A program made the translations under genes and the position numbers. The notes under the pieces were generated by a model. It was not told where the DNA came from. It worked only from the letters and a program-made list of their open reading frames with translations, and did no database searches. Below, piece after piece: positions 21,101 through 30,154 of a stretch of 64,000 nt of DNA; the first letter of the stretch is position 1, and each line of letters begins with the position of its first letter. The DNA comes from Winogradskyella costae (GTDB taxonomy: Bacteria > Bacteroidota > Bacteroidia > Flavobacteriales > Flavobacteriaceae). The DNA lies in NCBI RefSeq assembly GCF_013403865.1, contig NZ_JABFDK010000001.1, positions 620,001 through 684,000 of the forward strand. The letters run 5' to 3'.

Positions 21101-23230
21101 AATGACTTCAAGATTACAAAGAACAATCAATCTATTGAACTCACTGATAAATTAGAAAACATCACTAAAAAGCATATGGCTATAGCTTTTGAAAATTTTG
21201 ATATTAACGAATTTTTTAACTATTTAAGTCCAAAAGCAGAATTAGCAACCGGAAAATTAAATGGTGATTTTATCCTTGAAGATCCTTTTGAAAACGCAGG
21301 TATCATTGCCGATTTAAGCATTAAAGACTTTTACACACTACAAACGAATTTAGGTACGCTAAGCATTAACGGGAATTCTCTTGGCGCAAATAGTTACGCT
21401 TTTAATGCTGGATTAAAAGGTGGTGATATTGATTTTGATCTCACCGGAGATTACACGGTAACGAACACGATAGCGAATTTAGATCTTGATTTCAAAATCA
21501 ATGAATTTAAAATAAAAGCGCTAAACACGTTATCTCAAGGTGAAGTAAAAGATTCTGAAGGGAGTTTCTCTGGTGCTTTTAAAGTTACAGGCACCACTGC
21601 AGATCCGAAATACGACGGGTATCTAACATTCAATAATACCAGTTTTAACATCGCTAAACTGAACTCTAAGTTTAGCATGGCCAATGAAAAACTAAACATT
21701 AACAATAGTGGTCTTTCAATGAAAGATTTTACCATTCGCGATGCAAATGATAATGCCTTGGTGCTTTCTGGTAAAGTTGGCACCGAAAGTTTTATCAATC
21801 CAACATTCGATTTAACTGTAAAAACTAAAAATTTTCAAGTCTTAAATGCCACTAAAGAAGACAACGAAGAATTTTACGGCAAAGTGACTTTTGATGCTAA
21901 TGCAAAACTAACGGGCGATTTACAAATCCCGAAATTAGATGCTAAACTTACCTTAGGCTCTGATACAGACTTCACCTACATATTACCATCCTCTGTTGCT
22001 AGTGTTGAAGAACGTGACGGTGTGGTTGTATTTGTAAATCGCGAAAATAGAGATGCTATTCTCACCCAAACAGAAGAGCAAACAGCAACGATAAAAGGCT
22101 TTGATATTTCAGCATTATTTAACGTCGGTAAAAATGCTGCAGTTACTATAATTATTGATGAAGAAACTGGAGATAATTTTAAAATTTCGGGCGAAGGCGA
22201 TTTTGTTTTTACCATGAAACCGAACGGAAGAATTACATTAACAGGTGCTTATGAAATTTCAGAAGGCCATTATGAGCTCAACCTTTATAATTTAGTTAAT
22301 CGAAAGTTTTTAATTGCGCAAGGTAGTCGTGTTACTTGGTCTGGTGATCCATTTGATGCTAAACTAGATGTACGCGCTATTTACAATTTAGAAACCTCGG
22401 CATATGGACTGATGGCATCTCAAATTTCTGGTTCAGATTCCTCCGTAAAAAGCAAATATCAAGAAGTCTTACCTTTTAATGTATATCTCAATATTGACGG
22501 CGAACTTTTGCAACCTAAAATTTCGTTTGGCTTAGATATGCCAGAAGAAGAGCAAGGCGCAGTAAGCGGACAAGTGTATAGCAGAGTACAACAAGTTAAC
22601 CAGCAAGAAGGAGAACTGAATCGTCAAGTCTTTTCATTATTGGTACTTAATCGTTTCTATCCAGATTCTGGCAGCGATGGTAGTGATGGAGGTTTTGCAA
22701 CGATTGCAAGAGACAATTTGAATGATGCAGTTTCTGATCAACTGAATGCATTTTCAGACAAACTTTTAGGTCGTTCTGGTATTGAACTCGATTTTGGATT
22801 GAACAGTTACACAGATTACCAAGGAGATTCACCAACCGACCGCACAGAATTAGAAATTGCGGCAAAGAAAAAATTGTTTAACGACAGATTAACGGTTAGC
22901 GTTGGTAGTGATGTGGATATACAAGGCAGCAGCAGCACTGATGAAGAAACACCTATTATTGGTAATGTAAGTTTAGAATACGCATTAACAGAAGATGGCA
23001 GATACCGACTTAAAGGTTTTAGAAAAAGCGAATTTGAAAATGTTATCGATGGTCAAACCATAGTGAGTGGTATTAGCTTAATATTCACTAAAGAATTCAA
23101 CCAATTTAACGACCTTTGGGATGCTATTTTGCGTTCTAAAAAAGAGAAAAAATCAACATCCGAAGCCGAAAAAGAAACTCAAGAGAAACAAGAAGCTACG
23201 GATAAAAGTATCGAACAGAAAACGAATTAA
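18149..23230 (+). CDS. tamB: TamB: translocation and assembly module, inner-membrane anchored
   Basis: A 1693-residue AsmA/TamB-type protein thought to span the periplasm as a lipid-conducting beta-groove and to help outer-membrane biogenesis. An N-terminal basic patch (KRKFRWLRR) and a single membrane anchor at about residues 24-41 (VLLGILVFLFLVILFVR) are followed by long repetitive beta-strand sequence. The C-terminal DUF490/TamB domain lies at about 1250-1640. The start is TTG at 18149. The frame stays open upstream to TGA 18086-18088 without an ATG or GTG, so TTG is the best choice. The partner tamL follows after 2 nt. The C-terminus is a Lys/Glu/Gln-rich tail. Confidence 0.92.
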   Translation: MNKTEDTAPQIPRKRKFRWLRRTLRVLLGILVFLFLVILFVRSPWGQSIIVDKAVNFVADKTGTKVAIEKLFITFDGDVQLDGLYLEDIKGDTLVYSKSLEANIPLWKMIRGEGVGVDALDWDGLRANIIRKDSITGYNFQFLIDAFATTDTTTVETDTTSTPLNLVIGSLNFNNFDIVFDDAVAGIDSRFKIGELKADMETTNIEDMIFEASDIELNNANIKFIQKPAAIDTTSSDAPLPKLVFENIALNNVVAYYESQPDRLIADVDISEFETQSPNINLADSDFRLKKITLKNSRISLTTEAEINGLAPKIKDVTEDSKTNNNSFEWPQLNVNVAAIDFENNTIDYRVGNAKPTKDVFNPDAIALTNFTLQAKDILLKDKNATLNLEQLNFNEASGLNLNQLAVNFNATDQNMRLDDLKFKLNNNSISGYAHLEYQSLSKLIDAPETTKVNLNLPSFQLSLTEIFKFQPDLKNNEYLNKLSKKLVLGNLNASGTLASINLNKAELNWGNSTRISTNGTLQNITDTETLAFNIPQFTAVTKRSDLIQFVSENDLGVSLPNDVKFVAQFKGNLEDISAKAKLTTTQGIATVDGNYKNTESIAFNADISIDDYKINELLNNPQFGALSLNITSQGSGSTINTLNANLEAKISEFQLNNYDIKDLNISGDIVNGAGNINSKYKDDNLNATLEAYVVLDSINPEIKVNLNVIGANLEALGLMQRNVKTAMHINASFKGNADSYDASAKMNDGVVVYDNRSYLIGDLDAVAHVDNDTTSVTLQNKIINLNLQSNTNPQTFSKAIQRHIQSYFYRDENVSDTITDFVNLKLEGKIAESSLLNDVFLVNVKDMDTIDIAVDFNEKARIFKANITAPHLNYSGNTLDSLAFSMNTDQKNFNFNFGFNNINAGPLDIPKTVITGKQTNHELALNFSGYYDDETLMNVNTKITGNREQLRFTVNPDSLILNKEKWIIPSANEMILTDKNLEFNDFKITKNNQSIELTDKLENITKKHMAIAFENFDINEFFNYLSPKAELATGKLNGDFILEDPFENAGIIADLSIKDFYTLQTNLGTLSINGNSLGANSYAFNAGLKGGDIDFDLTGDYTVTNTIANLDLDFKINEFKIKALNTLSQGEVKDSEGSFSGAFKVTGTTADPKYDGYLTFNNTSFNIAKLNSKFSMANEKLNINNSGLSMKDFTIRDANDNALVLSGKVGTESFINPTFDLTVKTKNFQVLNATKEDNEEFYGKVTFDANAKLTGDLQIPKLDAKLTLGSDTDFTYILPSSVASVEERDGVVVFVNRENRDAILTQTEEQTATIKGFDISALFNVGKNAAVTIIIDEETGDNFKISGEGDFVFTMKPNGRITLTGAYEISEGHYELNLYNLVNRKFLIAQGSRVTWSGDPFDAKLDVRAIYNLETSAYGLMASQISGSDSSVKSKYQEVLPFNVYLNIDGELLQPKISFGLDMPEEEQGAVSGQVYSRVQQVNQQEGELNRQVFSLLVLNRFYPDSGSDGSDGGFATIARDNLNDAVSDQLNAFSDKLLGRSGIELDFGLNSYTDYQGDSPTDRTELEIAAKKKLFNDRLTVSVGSDVDIQGSSSTDEETPIIGNVSLEYALTEDGRYRLKGFRKSEFENVIDGQTIVSGISLIFTKEFNQFNDLWDAILRSKKEKKSTSEAEKETQEKQEATDKSIEQKTN

Positions 23231-23232
23231 AC

Positions 23233-25518
23233 TTGAAAAGAACTTTAAAACATAGTATTGCTTTTATAGTCTTCGGAACGATTTTGTGCTCATGCAGTAT
23301 AACAAAACACATTCCTGAAGGAGAACGTTTATATACAGGTGCAAAAATTGAAATTGAATCCGACTCTATTATAAAAAACGAAAAGGAACTAAAAACTGAA
23401 TTAGAAACCATTTTGAGACCTGAACCCAATTCTAAGTTTTTAGGAATGTATTTGGGTTTATATTATTATTACAAAAACCAAAAAGAGAATCCAGGATTCC
23501 TCAATAAATGGCTTTTCAAACAACTTGGAGAAAAACCCGTTTATCAATCTAACGTAGAACCTTTTGAAGTTGAAGCTGTCTTAAGAAATCGATTAGAAAA
23601 CAAAGGTTTTTTCTATAGTTCTGCAACATCTTCTTTTGAAGAGAAGGAGATTGAAGCCTCTATCAATTACAAACTAAATGTCACGGAACCTTATAAAATG
23701 GAACGTTTTGAGATTGATTCTATGCCTTCACCACTTTATGAAGTCGTAAGACAAGAAGCCGATGCATCCCCTTTTCAAAAGAATATGCGTTTCGATTTAT
23801 CTAATATGAAATTAGAGCGTCAACGAATAGATACGCAGCTAAAGCAAAAAGGCTATTATAATCTTAATCCAGATTTTTTCATTTTTGAAGCCGATACGAC
23901 CCAATATGATAAAAAGCGATTTGATTTATTCTTAAAATTGAAATCCGAAGTCCCTAAAAAGGCAACTATTCCTTACCAAATTTCCACAATAAATATCTTT
24001 TCAAATTACGACTTACAAGATTCGACTTATGTAGAGCCCGAGCGATTCAACAATAAGAATTACATACAAGACACACTATTTATTGAACTGAAATATCTTG
24101 ATGAATTTATCACACTAAATGAAGGCGATCTGTATAGCCCTGACGAATCTAAAAACACTGCCAGAAGACTTTCAAAAATAGGAGCCTACAAATATGTGAA
24201 CATTCAATATAAAGAAATCGATTCATTAGAAACAGATAGTTTAGGTTTGTTAGAAGCCAATATTTTCCTATCACCATTAACCAAACGTGCGGTTCGTGCA
24301 GAATTACAAGGCGTTACAAAATCTAATAATTATACAGGGCCACATTTAGCATTAACTTATAGTAATCGTAATGTTTTTAATGGCGGAGAAACCTTAAACA
24401 TTAGCACTAATGTCGGTTATGAATCGCAGTTTGCCAGTGGTGATGACGCAGGAAATACGAGTTTAGAATTAGGCTTAACTACCGAACTTATTTTTCCACG
24501 TGTTTTATTTCCGGTAAAAATTAATACGGATTTCTTTAAATATTCTATACCCAAAACCAAAACAAGCATTGGCCTTAACTATTTAAGCCGAAGCGAATTG
24601 TATACTTTACTCTCTGCAAATGGTCAATTTGGGTATTCTTGGAATGCTAATAAATATATCACTTATGCTTTCAACCCTATATCGGTGAGTTACACAAGAC
24701 TTTCAAATACAACTGCTGAATTTGATGCTATTTTAGATGAAAATTTATTTCTACAGCAAAGTTTCGATCAGCAATTTATATCAGGAATGACATTTTCATT
24801 CACCTATAACGAAATGGTAGATGCTAACGATCCTAACCAATTTTATCTCAACACCACTTTAGATGTTGCCGGTAATTCCATTAGCTTATTAGGACAAGAA
24901 ACGACCACTGGTGAACCCAAAGAATTTTTAGGTTTGGAGTATGCACAATATGCAAAAGCTGATCTCGATTTAAGATTTCATCTTAATTTTGGAGAAGATA
25001 GAGCGCAAACTTTAGCAACACGTTTATTTGCTGGTTTTGGCTTACCTTATGGAAATTCGGATGTAATTCCGTATGTTAAACAATATTTCTCCGGAGGACC
25101 TTATAGTGTTAGAGCTTTTAAAACACGATCTCTAGGACCCGGCACTTACGACGACGATAGCGATGAGGATAGCGATGTGACCTACTTTGATCAAACCGGA
25201 AATATTAGACTCGAAGCCAATGTAGAATATCGTTTTCCATTATTTTCATTTTTTAAAGGTGCAGTATTCGCAGATGCAGGAAATGTATGGAACTCTAAAA
25301 CGAATTCAGTGTTTGATGGAGAAGATAAATTCACCTCTAACTTTATCAATGAGTTAGGAATGGGAGCTGGCTTTGGATTGCATATAGATGTGCAAGGTTT
25401 TGTAATTCGCTTCGATTTGGCAGCACCATTTCACGATCCCTCTTTAGCAGAAGGTCAACGATGGGATTTTAAATATGATGAACCTGTACTTAATTTTGCT
25501 ATTGGGTATTCGTTTTAA
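23233..25518 (+). CDS. tamL: TamL: TamA/BamA-like outer-membrane lipoprotein
   Basis: Omp85-family protein of 761 residues. It begins with a lipoprotein signal ending in LCSC (lipidated residue Cys21), which marks the Bacteroidota-specific lipidated TamA homologue TamL. POTRA-like repeats occupy about residues 40-330, for example EGDLYSPDESKNTARRLSKI. The 16-strand barrel follows and ends FAIGYSF with a terminal Phe. YFSGGPYSVRAFKTRSLGPG is the lid-loop region containing the VRAF form of the Omp85 VRGF motif. The start is TTG at 23233, 2 nt after tamB, and no in-frame ATG is near. Confidence 0.93.
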   Translation: MKRTLKHSIAFIVFGTILCSCSITKHIPEGERLYTGAKIEIESDSIIKNEKELKTELETILRPEPNSKFLGMYLGLYYYYKNQKENPGFLNKWLFKQLGEKPVYQSNVEPFEVEAVLRNRLENKGFFYSSATSSFEEKEIEASINYKLNVTEPYKMERFEIDSMPSPLYEVVRQEADASPFQKNMRFDLSNMKLERQRIDTQLKQKGYYNLNPDFFIFEADTTQYDKKRFDLFLKLKSEVPKKATIPYQISTINIFSNYDLQDSTYVEPERFNNKNYIQDTLFIELKYLDEFITLNEGDLYSPDESKNTARRLSKIGAYKYVNIQYKEIDSLETDSLGLLEANIFLSPLTKRAVRAELQGVTKSNNYTGPHLALTYSNRNVFNGGETLNISTNVGYESQFASGDDAGNTSLELGLTTELIFPRVLFPVKINTDFFKYSIPKTKTSIGLNYLSRSELYTLLSANGQFGYSWNANKYITYAFNPISVSYTRLSNTTAEFDAILDENLFLQQSFDQQFISGMTFSFTYNEMVDANDPNQFYLNTTLDVAGNSISLLGQETTTGEPKEFLGLEYAQYAKADLDLRFHLNFGEDRAQTLATRLFAGFGLPYGNSDVIPYVKQYFSGGPYSVRAFKTRSLGPGTYDDDSDEDSDVTYFDQTGNIRLEANVEYRFPLFSFFKGAVFADAGNVWNSKTNSVFDGEDKFTSNFINELGMGAGFGLHIDVQGFVIRFDLAAPFHDPSLAEGQRWDFKYDEPVLNFAIGYSF

Positions 25519-25680
25519 GTTGAATTGAGCGCAAAATAGCTCTCTAAAAACCTATATCTGCAACCAAAATTGCAGGCAAATAACTTCACTACGAAAAACT
25601 CACACGACAACAATTATCTCATTATTTCAAAATTCAATATCTTTAATCACACTAAACTAAAAAACAGACACAAATTATAT

Positions 25681-26154
25681 ATGGCAAATAAAGAACAATT
25701 CATGAAAGAAGCAGTTAATGCTGCTCTTAAAGGAATGAATAATAATGAAGGCGGACCATTTGGTTGCGTCGTTGTAAAAGACGGAAAAATTGTAGGACGC
25801 GGAAACAACAAAGTGACTTCTACTAACGATCCAACTGCACATGCAGAAGTTACCGCCATCAGAGATGCTTGCAAAAACTTAGATTCATTTCAATTAGATG
25901 GTTGCGAAATTTATACCTCTTGCGAACCTTGCCCAATGTGTCTGGGAGCTATTTATTGGGCACGACCAGACAAAGTTTATTATGGAAGCAACCAAGTAGA
26001 TGCTGCTAATATTGGCTTTGATGACGAATTTATTTATAAAGAAATTCCATTACCCTATTCAGAACGAAGTATTCCTTTTGAACAATTAGCGCGAGAAGTG
26101 GCTTTAGAGCCGTTTCAAGAATGGACTAAGAAACTGGATAAAACAGAATATTAA
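25681..26154 (+). CDS. guaD: Guanine deaminase (cytidine deaminase-like fold)
   Basis: A 157-residue zinc hydrolase turning guanine into xanthine. The zinc and catalytic residues are seen as HAE (His54, Glu56) and PCPMC (Cys84, Cys87). The whole protein, including SCEPCPMCLGAIYWARP, GFDDEFIYKEI and the C-terminal TEY, resembles Bacillus GuaD rather than the tRNA deaminase TadA. The frame is open further upstream, but the Met at 25681 matches the family start. It precedes xdhA and xdhB, so its product xanthine would feed xanthine dehydrogenase. A 162-nt gap upstream shows no certain promoter. Confidence 0.92.
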   Translation: MANKEQFMKEAVNAALKGMNNNEGGPFGCVVVKDGKIVGRGNNKVTSTNDPTAHAEVTAIRDACKNLDSFQLDGCEIYTSCEPCPMCLGAIYWARPDKVYYGSNQVDAANIGFDDEFIYKEIPLPYSERSIPFEQLAREVALEPFQEWTKKLDKTEY

Positions 26155-26164
26155 GTAACCTATT

Positions 26165-26273
26165 ACGTCAGTTGGAGTGTTTCGACTTTTGGGTCGAAAT
26201 GTATCGAGAACTTTAAGTATTTCATAGCTTCTCGATACAAAATCCCGAAAAAGAAATTTCACTCGAAGTGACG
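26165..26273 (+). repeat. Large imperfect inverted repeat between guaD and xdhA
   Basis: The inner arms GTATCGAGAA (26201-26210) and TTCTCGATAC (26229-26238) are perfect. The outer arms around GTCAGTTGGAGTG (26167-26179) and CACTCGAAGTGAC (26260-26272) pair imperfectly. This resembles dispersed intergenic palindromes seen in flavobacteria. It may act as a processing or termination structure, or be a mobile repeat remnant. It fills most of the 162-nt gap. Confidence 0.65.
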
Positions 26274-26316
26274 CTATCATTTCATTTTTAATTCCTTTAT
26301 AATTGAAATAACTAAC

Positions 26317-27726
26317 ATGATCACCTTCATCCTAAATAACAAAACCATTAAAACGTCAGAACATTCTGGTATGACGCTATTGGATTTTGTACGTTACCAA
26401 CAACGCTTAACAGGAACCAAAATTGGATGTCGTGAAGGCGATTGTAGTGCTTGTACACTTTTGGTTGGCACACTAAAAGACGATGCGATGGAATATCAAA
26501 GTATCACCTCGTGTATTTCACCTTTAGGAAATGCGCACGGCAAACATATTGTAACGGTTGAAGGCACAAATCTAAAAGACAAATTAACAACTGCCCAAGA
26601 AGCCATGAAAGCAAATTACGCCACGCAATGCGGTTTTTGCACACCAGGCTTCGTGGTGGCTTTAACAGGTTATGCATTATCCAATTCTGAAAACAACTAT
26701 GAGAATGCATTAAATGCTATTAGTGGAAATATTTGTAGATGCACGGGTTATAAAGCCATTGAAAAAGCGGCACATCAAGTGGTTGAAAAACTAGAGCATC
26801 AAGAAAAAAATTCTTTCAAATGGTTAATTGAAAATGGATTTATTCCAGAGTATTTTGAAAGTATTCCACAACGTTTAAAAAATATTGAAGCTAAAGACTT
26901 AAATCAACCCAAAGGAAAATATGTTTCAGGAGGCACCGATTTATATGTGCAGCAAGCTGACAATTTAATAGATAATGCCGTCCATCTTATTGCTGAAAAA
27001 GACTATTTAAAAGGAATTACAATTGAAAATGAGATTTGCACGATTGGTACAAATGCGACCGTTTCTGATTTATGGAATCACAAGGCACTGAACACTTATT
27101 TTCCAAACTTAAAGAAACATCTAAAACTAGTCTCTTCTGAGCAAATTAGAAATATGGCTTCCTTTGGTGGAAACCTGGTTAACGCTTCACCAATTGGAGA
27201 TATGACGATTTTCTTTTTAGCATTAAATAGCGACATCTCAATTACTAACGAAAATCAAAAAGAACGAACCCTCGCTCTTAAAAATTTCTACCAAGGATAC
27301 AAAACATTTGATTTAAAAGACGGCGAACTTCTGAAAGTCATCAGATTTAAATTGCCAACAAAACAATCATTTTTCAATTTTGAAAAAGTCTGTAAACGTA
27401 CCCATTTAGATATTGCCAGTGTCAATTCAGCTATACATTTATCTGTTGAAAACGACATCATTTCAGAAGCTCACGTGTCTCTTGGTGGTGTTGCTGCTAT
27501 TCCGAAATATCTGCACGACACCTCAGCTTTTTTGACAGGAAAACCATTGACTTCAAAAGCGATATTGGACGCTAATGAGATCCTTCAAAAGGAAATTGAA
27601 CCAATAAGTGATGTTCGCGGTACAAGTGATTATAAACGTTTGCTTGCTAGACAATTATTTTTCGCGCATTTTACGGAATTGTTTCCAAAGCATTTCACTT
27701 TAAAAGACTTTATTCAACATGCATAA
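26317..27726 (+). CDS. xdhA: Xanthine dehydrogenase small subunit (2Fe-2S and FAD)
   Basis: A 469-residue subunit that fuses the two [2Fe-2S] domains with the FAD domain, as in the two-subunit bacterial XdhAB. Cluster I cysteines are Cys38, Cys43, Cys46 and Cys66 (GCREGDCSACT); cluster II are Cys105, Cys108, Cys140 and Cys142 (CGFCTPG, NICRCTGY). FAD-binding segments are GGTDLYVQ and GGNLVNASPIGD. The stop overlaps the xdhB start by 8 nt, giving coupled synthesis. It transfers electrons from the molybdenum site to NAD or another acceptor. Confidence 0.95.
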   Translation: MITFILNNKTIKTSEHSGMTLLDFVRYQQRLTGTKIGCREGDCSACTLLVGTLKDDAMEYQSITSCISPLGNAHGKHIVTVEGTNLKDKLTTAQEAMKANYATQCGFCTPGFVVALTGYALSNSENNYENALNAISGNICRCTGYKAIEKAAHQVVEKLEHQEKNSFKWLIENGFIPEYFESIPQRLKNIEAKDLNQPKGKYVSGGTDLYVQQADNLIDNAVHLIAEKDYLKGITIENEICTIGTNATVSDLWNHKALNTYFPNLKKHLKLVSSEQIRNMASFGGNLVNASPIGDMTIFFLALNSDISITNENQKERTLALKNFYQGYKTFDLKDGELLKVIRFKLPTKQSFFNFEKVCKRTHLDIASVNSAIHLSVENDIISEAHVSLGGVAAIPKYLHDTSAFLTGKPLTSKAILDANEILQKEIEPISDVRGTSDYKRLLARQLFFAHFTELFPKHFTLKDFIQHA

Positions 27727-30043
27727 GAACAATGAAAATATAGTCTTAGACACAAAGTTAGATGCAGTTTCAAAATCTTTAAAACAGAGCATTAAAAACT
27801 TAGATTCTTACACACATGTTAGAGGTGAATCTCTATATGTTGATGATGTCAATGTCAGACAAGGCACCTTTCACGCAGTAGTTTTTGACTCACCAAAAGC
27901 GCACGGAAAAATAAAACATATCGATTATTCTAAAGCAGAAACTTTGGAAGGTGTTGAACGTATTTTCACTTATAAAGATATTCCTGGTAAGAATGAAATT
28001 GGCGGCATCATTGCAGACGAACCATTATTTGCAGAACATGAAGTGCACTTTTGGGGCATGCCAATCGCTTTGATTGTTGCCGAATCGGAATTTATTGCTC
28101 GAAAAGCTAGAGGTTTAATCGAAATAGAGATTGAAGAACTACATGTAATAACCACAGCAAAAGAAGCGAAAGCCAAAGGTAGTTTTATTAATGCACCACG
28201 TTCTTTTAGTTTAGGCGATACTAAAAAAGCATTCGCGGATTGTGAGTACGTTTTTGAAGGTGAGACTTTTTCTAACGGACAAGAACATTTATATATTGAA
28301 GCACAAGGAGCTTATGCTGAACCTTTAGAAAATGGCAATATAAAAATCACATCATCTACTCAAGGACCAACAGCTGTTCAAGCAATTACCGCAAGAGTTT
28401 TGGGAATTGCCATGCATAAAATTGAAATCGACGTTACGCGACTTGGTGGTGGATTTGGTGGAAAAGAAGACCAGGCAACACCTTGGGCTGTTATGGCTGC
28501 ATTGGCGACGTATCATTTAAATCAATCGGTAAAGTTAATACTGAATCGTCATGATGATTTACGCATGACAGGTAAACGTCATCCCTATGAAAGTTCGTAT
28601 AAAATTGGTTTATCAAAAGACTTAAAAATTCTATCCTATGAAGCTGAATTTCTTCAAAATTCTGGAGCTGCAGCTGATTTATCACCTGCCATTGCAGAGC
28701 GAACCTTATTTCATGCTACCAACAGTTATTACGTTCCTAACGTGAACACAAAAGTTCTGAGTTGTAAAACCAATTTACCACCAAACACAGCTTTTAGAGG
28801 TTTTGGTGGACCACAAGGTATGTTTGTCATTGAGTCTGCGATTGCAAAAGCTGCTTCTGAAATTGGAGTTTCTGCTCGACAAATTCAAGAAGCGAATTTG
28901 TTAGATGAAAACGACTCGTTTTCTTATGGACAAATTGCGAAACAAGTTGAAGCTAAAAATTCATGGAACTCAGCAAAATCCCTATTTAATAGTGAAGCAT
29001 TAGAGCGCGACGTAGAAGTGTTTAACGAAAACAGTTCAAACTATAAAAAAGGTATCGCGTTTATGCCTATATGTTTTGGAATTTCATTTACAAATACCCC
29101 CATGAATCATGCACGTGCTTTGGTTCATATTTACTTAGACGGCAGCGTCGGAATTAGTACAGCTGCTGTTGAAATGGGACAAGGTGTGAACACTAAAATG
29201 ATGCAAATTGCAGCACAAGTATTTTCAATTCCTATTGAAAAAATTAAGATTGAAACGACCAATACCACGCGTGTTGCCAATACGTCGCCGTCTGCTGCAA
29301 GTTCTACAGCCGATTTAAATGGAAAAGCCACATTAATGGCTTGTAATTCGCTATTAGAACGTATTACAAAAGTAGCTTCAGAAGAATTAAATATTTCAGA
29401 GAAAGACCTTACACTAAAAGATGAATTCGTTTATATCAATGATAAAAAAACAGATTTATCATGGACAGCACTTATTAGTAAAACGATGTTAAAACGTGTA
29501 GCTTTAACTGAAAATGCACATTACGCCACACCAAAAATTCACTTTGATAAAACCAAAGAAAAAGGACATCCTTTTGCCTATCATGTATACGGAACAGCGA
29601 TTACTACGGTTACTGTTGACTGTATGCGTGGCACTTACGAATTCGATTCTATAAAAATCGTCCATGATTACGGAAAAAGTATGAGTGAAGGCATTGACTT
29701 AGGTCAGGTTGAAGGTGCGTTAATACAAGGTATTGGCTGGATGACTATGGAAGAAATTGCTTATAACGACGATGGTAGATTACTATCGAATGCTTTATCG
29801 ACTTACAAGGTTCCAGATCTGTTTTCTGTTCCTAGGATTGTTGAAACTGTACCATTAGAAACTAAAGGACATGATTTGGCTATTTTGAAATCTAAAGCCG
29901 TTGGAGAGCCGCCTTTAATGTATGGTATTGGTGCTTATTTTGCACTTCAAAATGCGATAAAAGCGTTTAACCCGAACTATGATTTAAAATTTCATGCACC
30001 GATGACGCCTGAGAAGGTTTTGATGGGGTTGTATAAAAAGTAA
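27719..30043 (+). CDS. xdhB: Xanthine dehydrogenase molybdenum-binding subunit
   Basis: A 774-residue molybdopterin subunit oxidising hypoxanthine and xanthine to urate. Seen are GQEHLYIEAQGA (Mo-site Gln region), GGGFGGKEDQ (pterin-binding glycine loop), TAFRGFGGPQG (substrate Arg), VEMGQGVNTKM, and the catalytic base motif VGEPPLMYGIG near the C-terminus. All key residues seem present, so activity is expected. The insertion chaperone XdhC is encoded convergently at 32368-33150. No uricase or later urate-degrading enzyme is visible in the window. Confidence 0.95.
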   Translation: MHKNNENIVLDTKLDAVSKSLKQSIKNLDSYTHVRGESLYVDDVNVRQGTFHAVVFDSPKAHGKIKHIDYSKAETLEGVERIFTYKDIPGKNEIGGIIADEPLFAEHEVHFWGMPIALIVAESEFIARKARGLIEIEIEELHVITTAKEAKAKGSFINAPRSFSLGDTKKAFADCEYVFEGETFSNGQEHLYIEAQGAYAEPLENGNIKITSSTQGPTAVQAITARVLGIAMHKIEIDVTRLGGGFGGKEDQATPWAVMAALATYHLNQSVKLILNRHDDLRMTGKRHPYESSYKIGLSKDLKILSYEAEFLQNSGAAADLSPAIAERTLFHATNSYYVPNVNTKVLSCKTNLPPNTAFRGFGGPQGMFVIESAIAKAASEIGVSARQIQEANLLDENDSFSYGQIAKQVEAKNSWNSAKSLFNSEALERDVEVFNENSSNYKKGIAFMPICFGISFTNTPMNHARALVHIYLDGSVGISTAAVEMGQGVNTKMMQIAAQVFSIPIEKIKIETTNTTRVANTSPSAASSTADLNGKATLMACNSLLERITKVASEELNISEKDLTLKDEFVYINDKKTDLSWTALISKTMLKRVALTENAHYATPKIHFDKTKEKGHPFAYHVYGTAITTVTVDCMRGTYEFDSIKIVHDYGKSMSEGIDLGQVEGALIQGIGWMTMEEIAYNDDGRLLSNALSTYKVPDLFSVPRIVETVPLETKGHDLAILKSKAVGEPPLMYGIGAYFALQNAIKAFNPNYDLKFHAPMTPEKVLMGLYKK

Positions 30044-30061
30044 AATAATAATCGTAAATAT

Positions 30062-30142
30062 CCTGCAAGGTCTTTTTTTGCATCTTGTAGGTATAATTAC
30101 TCATTAAAAACGATACCTACAAGGTTTTTAAAACCTTGCAGG
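30062..30142 (+). repeat. Two tandem palindromes of the CCTGCAAGG family
   Basis: Hairpin one (30062-30091) pairs CCTGCAAG with CTTGTAGG. Hairpin two (30116-30142) pairs CCTACAAGGTTT with AAACCTTGCAGG, one mismatch. The four arms are variants of one another. Related copies lie at 30705-30731 and 30820-30845, so this is a local cluster of a REP-like element. Confidence 0.75.
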
Positions 30143-30154
30143 ATAAAAACCTAG

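Noticed and set aside
25570..25680. Longer N-terminus for guanine deaminase from an upstream TTG
   Set aside because: The added 37 residues are Asn/Lys-rich and unlike the family; the Met at 25681 matches the known GuaD start.
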